From: JBMOLL01 sp049325415
Lineage (GTDB): Bacteria > Bacteroidota > Bacteroidia > Bacteroidales > GCA-2748055
Direction: 5' to 3'
Assembly: GCA_049325415.1 (NCBI GenBank)
Contig: JBMOLL010000137.1
Coordinates: 1-28,237, forward strand
DNA: 28,237 nucleotides
In this document: positions 24,931 to 28,237 of the stretch, piece by piece
How positions within the stretch are numbered: the stretch's first letter is position 1
Layout of the letters: the number at the start of each line of letters is the position of its first letter
The notes under the pieces: generated by a model
What the model was told of the DNA's origin: nothing
Seen by the model: only the letters and a program-made list of their open reading frames with translations
Databases searched by the model: none
Position numbers and translations under genes: made by a program

Positions 24931-27705
24931 ATGATGAGGCTCAGATTACTGCTTTTCCTGCCTGGATTAATCCAGGTGTTCATCACCGGAAACCTCTGTG
25001 GCCAATCAGCGTTTCCCGATACTACCGCTTCCCGCTTTGAGAGCAGGGAGAAGTACAGCAATGATACCGAAGATGATCTCAATCCCTTTATGACGGAAAT
25101 ATTGAAAGAAGAAGTTCTATTATTTCCCGGGATTATAAACGTGGAAGGTTTGCTTCAGGGGCGTGTCAGCGGACTGAGCGTAACAACGGCTACCGGTGAA
25201 CCCGGGACAGCTGACCAGATGCTGATTTTTAACGGGTCGACCTTTAAGAATTATCGCCCTCTGGTGGTCATAGATGGACTGCCTCTGCCACAGTACAATC
25301 AGTTTTTTAACTGGTTAAGCGATAACAGCAGTGAACTTAAACAATGGATCCCCGTAGCTGTAAAGGATATCAGCTCACTTAAAATTCTTCATGGGGAGGA
25401 AGCAAGTGTGCTTTACGGACCGGAAGGAAGCAACGGGGCGATCCTGATCGAAACCCGGAGAAATGATCAGGGACAATTTCACGCAGAATACGATGTAACG
25501 GGCTCTGTGATGCTGAAACCGGCATCACTGGCGCTTTTAAACGGAGATGAATACATTATGCAGCAACTGGAAGCCTGGCACAATGCCTATGGAATATTTG
25601 AAGTACCCTCCGAGCTGGCTTATGACAGGGATTATCCGGATTTTTACAATTATTCGGCCAACACCGACTGGCCCGGAGCCGTTTTGAAAACTGGTTTCTC
25701 CATGAACCATTATCTGAACCTGAGCGGGAGAAAAGACAAAAACCGGTTCTCCTTATCCGGAAGTTTCCTTGACCGGTCTGGAAACCTGATCAATACAGGC
25801 TATAAAAGAGAATATATCCGCAGCTCCCTCGACCATGAATTCTCCGGACGTTTCAGAGCAGGGATCCGGCTGAATTATACCGGCGATCATTATAACGGCA
25901 ATTACCTGCCAGATGACGAAAACGGGAATGAAAATGATCTGCTCCGGATGGCCTATCACAAGGCGTCGAATATGAGTATCCTACAGTACGATCCTGAAGG
26001 TCAGCTGACGGGAAAATTCTTCACTCCGTCAGATAATTACCAGGGTAATGGCAACTACTATTATAATCCGGTCGCCCTGGCAGAATATTCCTATGCCAGG
26101 AAAAAGCTTAAAATTCTGGAAGGATCAATGCATCTGATCTATGAACCGTTTAATTTCTTAAAGATCAGTCAGCAATTTGCCGGTTCCCGGACTGTTGCGT
26201 CAAATCTTACCTTTCTCGACCAGTCCTCTTTTAGCTATTTTGATTCTGATAGTCTGGATCAGAAAATCTCTTTTCTGATGAATGTGGACAGGTTCTACAG
26301 CCGGACAGATTTTCGCTTCAGGGTTCCACTTCGCAATGAAGAATCTCAATCGCTGAATGTTGATCTCAGCTGGACTTCCATCGGAGAGAAAACTTATATC
26401 ACCCCCCCGGATAATTCATATTTAACTATTCCGGAGAATCAATCCAGGCATGCACTGAATACGGCCATTCATTACAATTTCAAATCAAGTCTCTTATTAT
26501 CCGTACTTGCACGAACAGACGCCTATCCCGGTAAAAACGACGACTTTATCTGGTTAAATCAATACCAGGCATACAGTGGATACAGGTTCTCAAACCTGGA
26601 ATTTTTCAGGCAATCCGGTATTCTTCAGGAAGGACTTGTCTATCTTTCATTTTCAGACCTTACCTCAGATTATCGACTTTTTCCCTCTGCCTTTAATGCA
26701 TTTAAATCGAAGAATAATACCATTAAAGGAGGACTTGATCTGGGTATACTCAGAGACCGTGTCAACATTTCAGTTCAGGGATTTTACAGAAGATACAAAT
26801 TAAACACTGATTTTGAAGCAGATAATCTATTTGTTGATATTGGCAACCGGGGAATCGATCTCTCAACCGAACTTAAGTTGATCGGCACCAGGGATCTGAG
26901 TGTCCGGGCCTATGCCAATCTAGAAATGAATCGTTATAACTATTTATCAGCTGTTGGTTATTCATCCGATAATAAACCAGGTGACTATTACTGTCTGGAT
27001 TACCTTGGGATTTACTTTACTGATGATGAAGCGCTTGCCAGGAATGAAAATGGGACAATCATTACGGATCCGGAAGGAAATCCTCTGCAAAAAGCCTATC
27101 TGGGCAACCGCAGTTACTATGCCGGTGACGCCAATTACAGGGACGTAAATTACGATGGTATCATAAACAACAGTGACTGGTTGTTCATGGGTAATAGCAT
27201 TCCGCGCTTTTTCGGGGGATTCGGTTCTTCAATCCGTTACCGGAATTTTGATCTGGCTTTCCGGATGATGTTTCGTGCCGGATACCAGATCATGAATAGC
27301 TTTGCACTGGATATGGAGAACGGATACAGCAGAAATAATAACAGCCGGAGTGTTTTGAACCACTGGCGGATTGACGGGCAGACGGACCCTGATCTTTATC
27401 CGAAACCGATTTTGAATAATAATGCCAGTTTTTTGGTCTCCGACAGATACCTTGAAAACGGGAGTTTTCTCAAACTGAAATACCTGAACCTGGGCTACCG
27501 GTTTAATCAATCAGTATGCAGCAAGATACGTCTGTCGGCCTTATCGGTCAATCTTTCCGTGCAGAACCTTTTTTGTCTGACTGCTTACAGTGGCCTGGAT
27601 CCGGAAATCCCGGAATATCTTACCTTATACCCGGGTATCAGAGATGATTACATTAAAGCTCCTGCACCTCTGACCATCTCACTTAGTCTCAGCGCTTCCC
27701 TTTAA
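24931..27705 (+). CDS. SusC/RagA-like TonB-dependent outer-membrane protein, short form
   Basis: A 924-residue protein with a signal peptide (about 25 residues). The plug domain spans roughly 55-177: LLQGRVSGLSV, LVVIDGLPLP and ISSLKILHGEEASVLYGPEG with NGAILIETRR, the standard SusC plug signatures. The remainder is the barrel, including the typical late segment VNYDGIINNSDWLFMGNSIP and FLKLKYLNLGYRF. The N-terminal carboxypeptidase-regulatory-like domain of usual ~1000-residue SusC proteins is missing, leaving only ~30 residues between signal and plug. No SusD gene is adjacent or elsewhere in the window. It is the last gene of a four-gene operon and its final 27 nt overlap the convergent DUF1801 gene. 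Substrate is unknown; TonB-driven import is inferred from the family. Confidence 0.88.
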   Translation: MMRLRLLLFLPGLIQVFITGNLCGQSAFPDTTASRFESREKYSNDTEDDLNPFMTEILKEEVLLFPGIINVEGLLQGRVSGLSVTTATGEPGTADQMLIFNGSTFKNYRPLVVIDGLPLPQYNQFFNWLSDNSSELKQWIPVAVKDISSLKILHGEEASVLYGPEGSNGAILIETRRNDQGQFHAEYDVTGSVMLKPASLALLNGDEYIMQQLEAWHNAYGIFEVPSELAYDRDYPDFYNYSANTDWPGAVLKTGFSMNHYLNLSGRKDKNRFSLSGSFLDRSGNLINTGYKREYIRSSLDHEFSGRFRAGIRLNYTGDHYNGNYLPDDENGNENDLLRMAYHKASNMSILQYDPEGQLTGKFFTPSDNYQGNGNYYYNPVALAEYSYARKKLKILEGSMHLIYEPFNFLKISQQFAGSRTVASNLTFLDQSSFSYFDSDSLDQKISFLMNVDRFYSRTDFRFRVPLRNEESQSLNVDLSWTSIGEKTYITPPDNSYLTIPENQSRHALNTAIHYNFKSSLLLSVLARTDAYPGKNDDFIWLNQYQAYSGYRFSNLEFFRQSGILQEGLVYLSFSDLTSDYRLFPSAFNAFKSKNNTIKGGLDLGILRDRVNISVQGFYRRYKLNTDFEADNLFVDIGNRGIDLSTELKLIGTRDLSVRAYANLEMNRYNYLSAVGYSSDNKPGDYYCLDYLGIYFTDDEALARNENGTIITDPEGNPLQKAYLGNRSYYAGDANYRDVNYDGIINNSDWLFMGNSIPRFFGGFGSSIRYRNFDLAFRMMFRAGYQIMNSFALDMENGYSRNNNSRSVLNHWRIDGQTDPDLYPKPILNNNASFLVSDRYLENGSFLKLKYLNLGYRFNQSVCSKIRLSALSVNLSVQNLFCLTAYSGLDPEIPEYLTLYPGIRDDYIKAPAPLTISLSLSASL

Positions 27706-28089
27706 TGGATTTTTCTTTTTTGCTTTTTTCGCCGCAAAGATTGCAGCATCTTCATTTACCCTGAAACGGACCATTTCAGCTATCAGTTCCAGGGGAATGG
27801 GCTTGTCGTAAGGGAACTGAATGGCTCCCTTTGAAGTTTTATACGCTCCAAGCCGGTCAGCAAAGCCGGCCACCCCCGAGCCGGTCGGATAGAAGCCCAG
27901 GTGCTTTTTCTGGGCAGCAAAATAGACCAGAACGGCATGCTGCCTGTAGGCCGGCATACCATAACTTATCCCCTCCACTGCAGTGGGTGCATTCTTGCGG
28001 ATCACCGTACGAATGGTTTCCAGGATCACACGGATCTCCTCCGGAAATCCGGCAATATATTCTTCAACGGTGGCAGCTGTGTTCATCAT
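27679..28089 (-). CDS. DUF1801 domain-containing protein
   Basis: A 136-residue cytoplasmic protein of the DUF1801 (YdhG/iron-chaperone-like) family, recognised by ISYGMPAYR near residues 41-49, HLGFYPTG near 62-69 and KGAIQFPYDKPIP near 87-99. The fold is CyaY-like; an iron-chaperone role has been proposed for relatives but is not established here. The C-terminus is very Lys-rich (AAKKAKKKNPLKG). It may start at either of two adjacent ATGs (28089 or 28086). The 3' end overlaps the last 27 nt of the convergent SusC-like gene, and no terminator separates them. There is no functional link to the neighbouring operon that I can see. Confidence 0.88.
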   Translation of the reverse strand: MMNTAATVEEYIAGFPEEIRVILETIRTVIRKNAPTAVEGISYGMPAYRQHAVLVYFAAQKKHLGFYPTGSGVAGFADRLGAYKTSKGAIQFPYDKPIPLELIAEMVRFRVNEDAAIFAAKKAKKKNPLKGSAETK

Positions 28090-28237
28090 CGGCGTAAATA
28101 TTATCGAATCAGCAATAATAACAATCTTTCTGCCTCCCGGTTCACCAATTCATCTGTCCCTTTTTGAGAAAACCGGGCTTAATATTTATAATTTAACCAT
28201 CTATTTGCCATTACCCCCTTTTTTTTAAAGGGTTTAT

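Noticed and set aside
1..28237. CRISPR arrays, tRNA or rRNA genes, insertion sequences, phage or plasmid genes
   Set aside because: No regularly spaced repeats, cloverleaf or rRNA-like segments, transposase or integrase frames, or flanking inverted repeats were noticed on reading; no computed search was possible.
28090..28237. Possible gene or promoter at the window end
   Set aside because: The last ~150 nt are AT-rich and contain no frame with recognisable protein features. A weak TATTATTG on the - strand upstream of the DUF1801 gene has a mismatch in the -7 consensus and was not called.

Overview
The window comes from a Bacteroidota genome, most likely Bacteroidales or a close relative. 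The signs are a SusC/RagA-type outer-membrane transporter, a type IX secretion (T9SS) C-terminal tail, several glycoside hydrolases, Bacteroidota-style promoters (TAnnTTTG at -7) and start codons with AT-rich upstream sequence instead of Shine-Dalgarno sites. No rRNA, tRNA, insertion sequence, CRISPR array or phage gene was seen.

Region 1 (38-8888, + strand) is a nitrogen-assimilation block. A TorF-type porin, a P-II protein (glnK) and an ammonium transporter (amtB) form one tight operon ending in a strong intrinsic terminator. A 480-nt gap follows, holding a near-consensus promoter, a possible 23-codon leader peptide and a 12-bp intrinsic terminator directly in front of gltB. gltB and gltD then encode the two subunits of glutamate synthase. 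Together these genes import ammonium, sense nitrogen status and turn glutamine plus 2-oxoglutarate into glutamate.

Region 2 (8949-18437, - strand) holds a sensor histidine kinase with a c-type haem motif, a GH5 enzyme resembling subfamily 12 (fungal-type steryl-glucoside / glucosylceramide beta-glucosidases), and a run of five genes read in the order glycerophosphodiester phosphodiesterase, GH43, polysaccharide deacetylase, Crp/Fnr-type regulator and a DUF5692-like membrane protein, closed by an intrinsic terminator. An FNR-like palindrome lies at the end of the regulator gene, about 41 bases upstream of the inferred start of transcription of the membrane-protein gene.

Region 3 (18678-27705, + strand) begins with a T9SS-exported clan GH-A glycosidase that has its own promoter. 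A four-gene, tightly packed operon follows: a large lipoprotein (Fn3-like, IPT/TIG and Kelch-like parts), a small putative outer-membrane barrel, a WD40-like beta-propeller and a short SusC-like TonB-dependent protein without any SusD. This atypical SusC operon and the leader in front of gltB are the best candidates for undescribed biology. A DUF1801 gene on the - strand overlaps the end of the SusC gene, and the last ~150 nt hold no recognisable gene.
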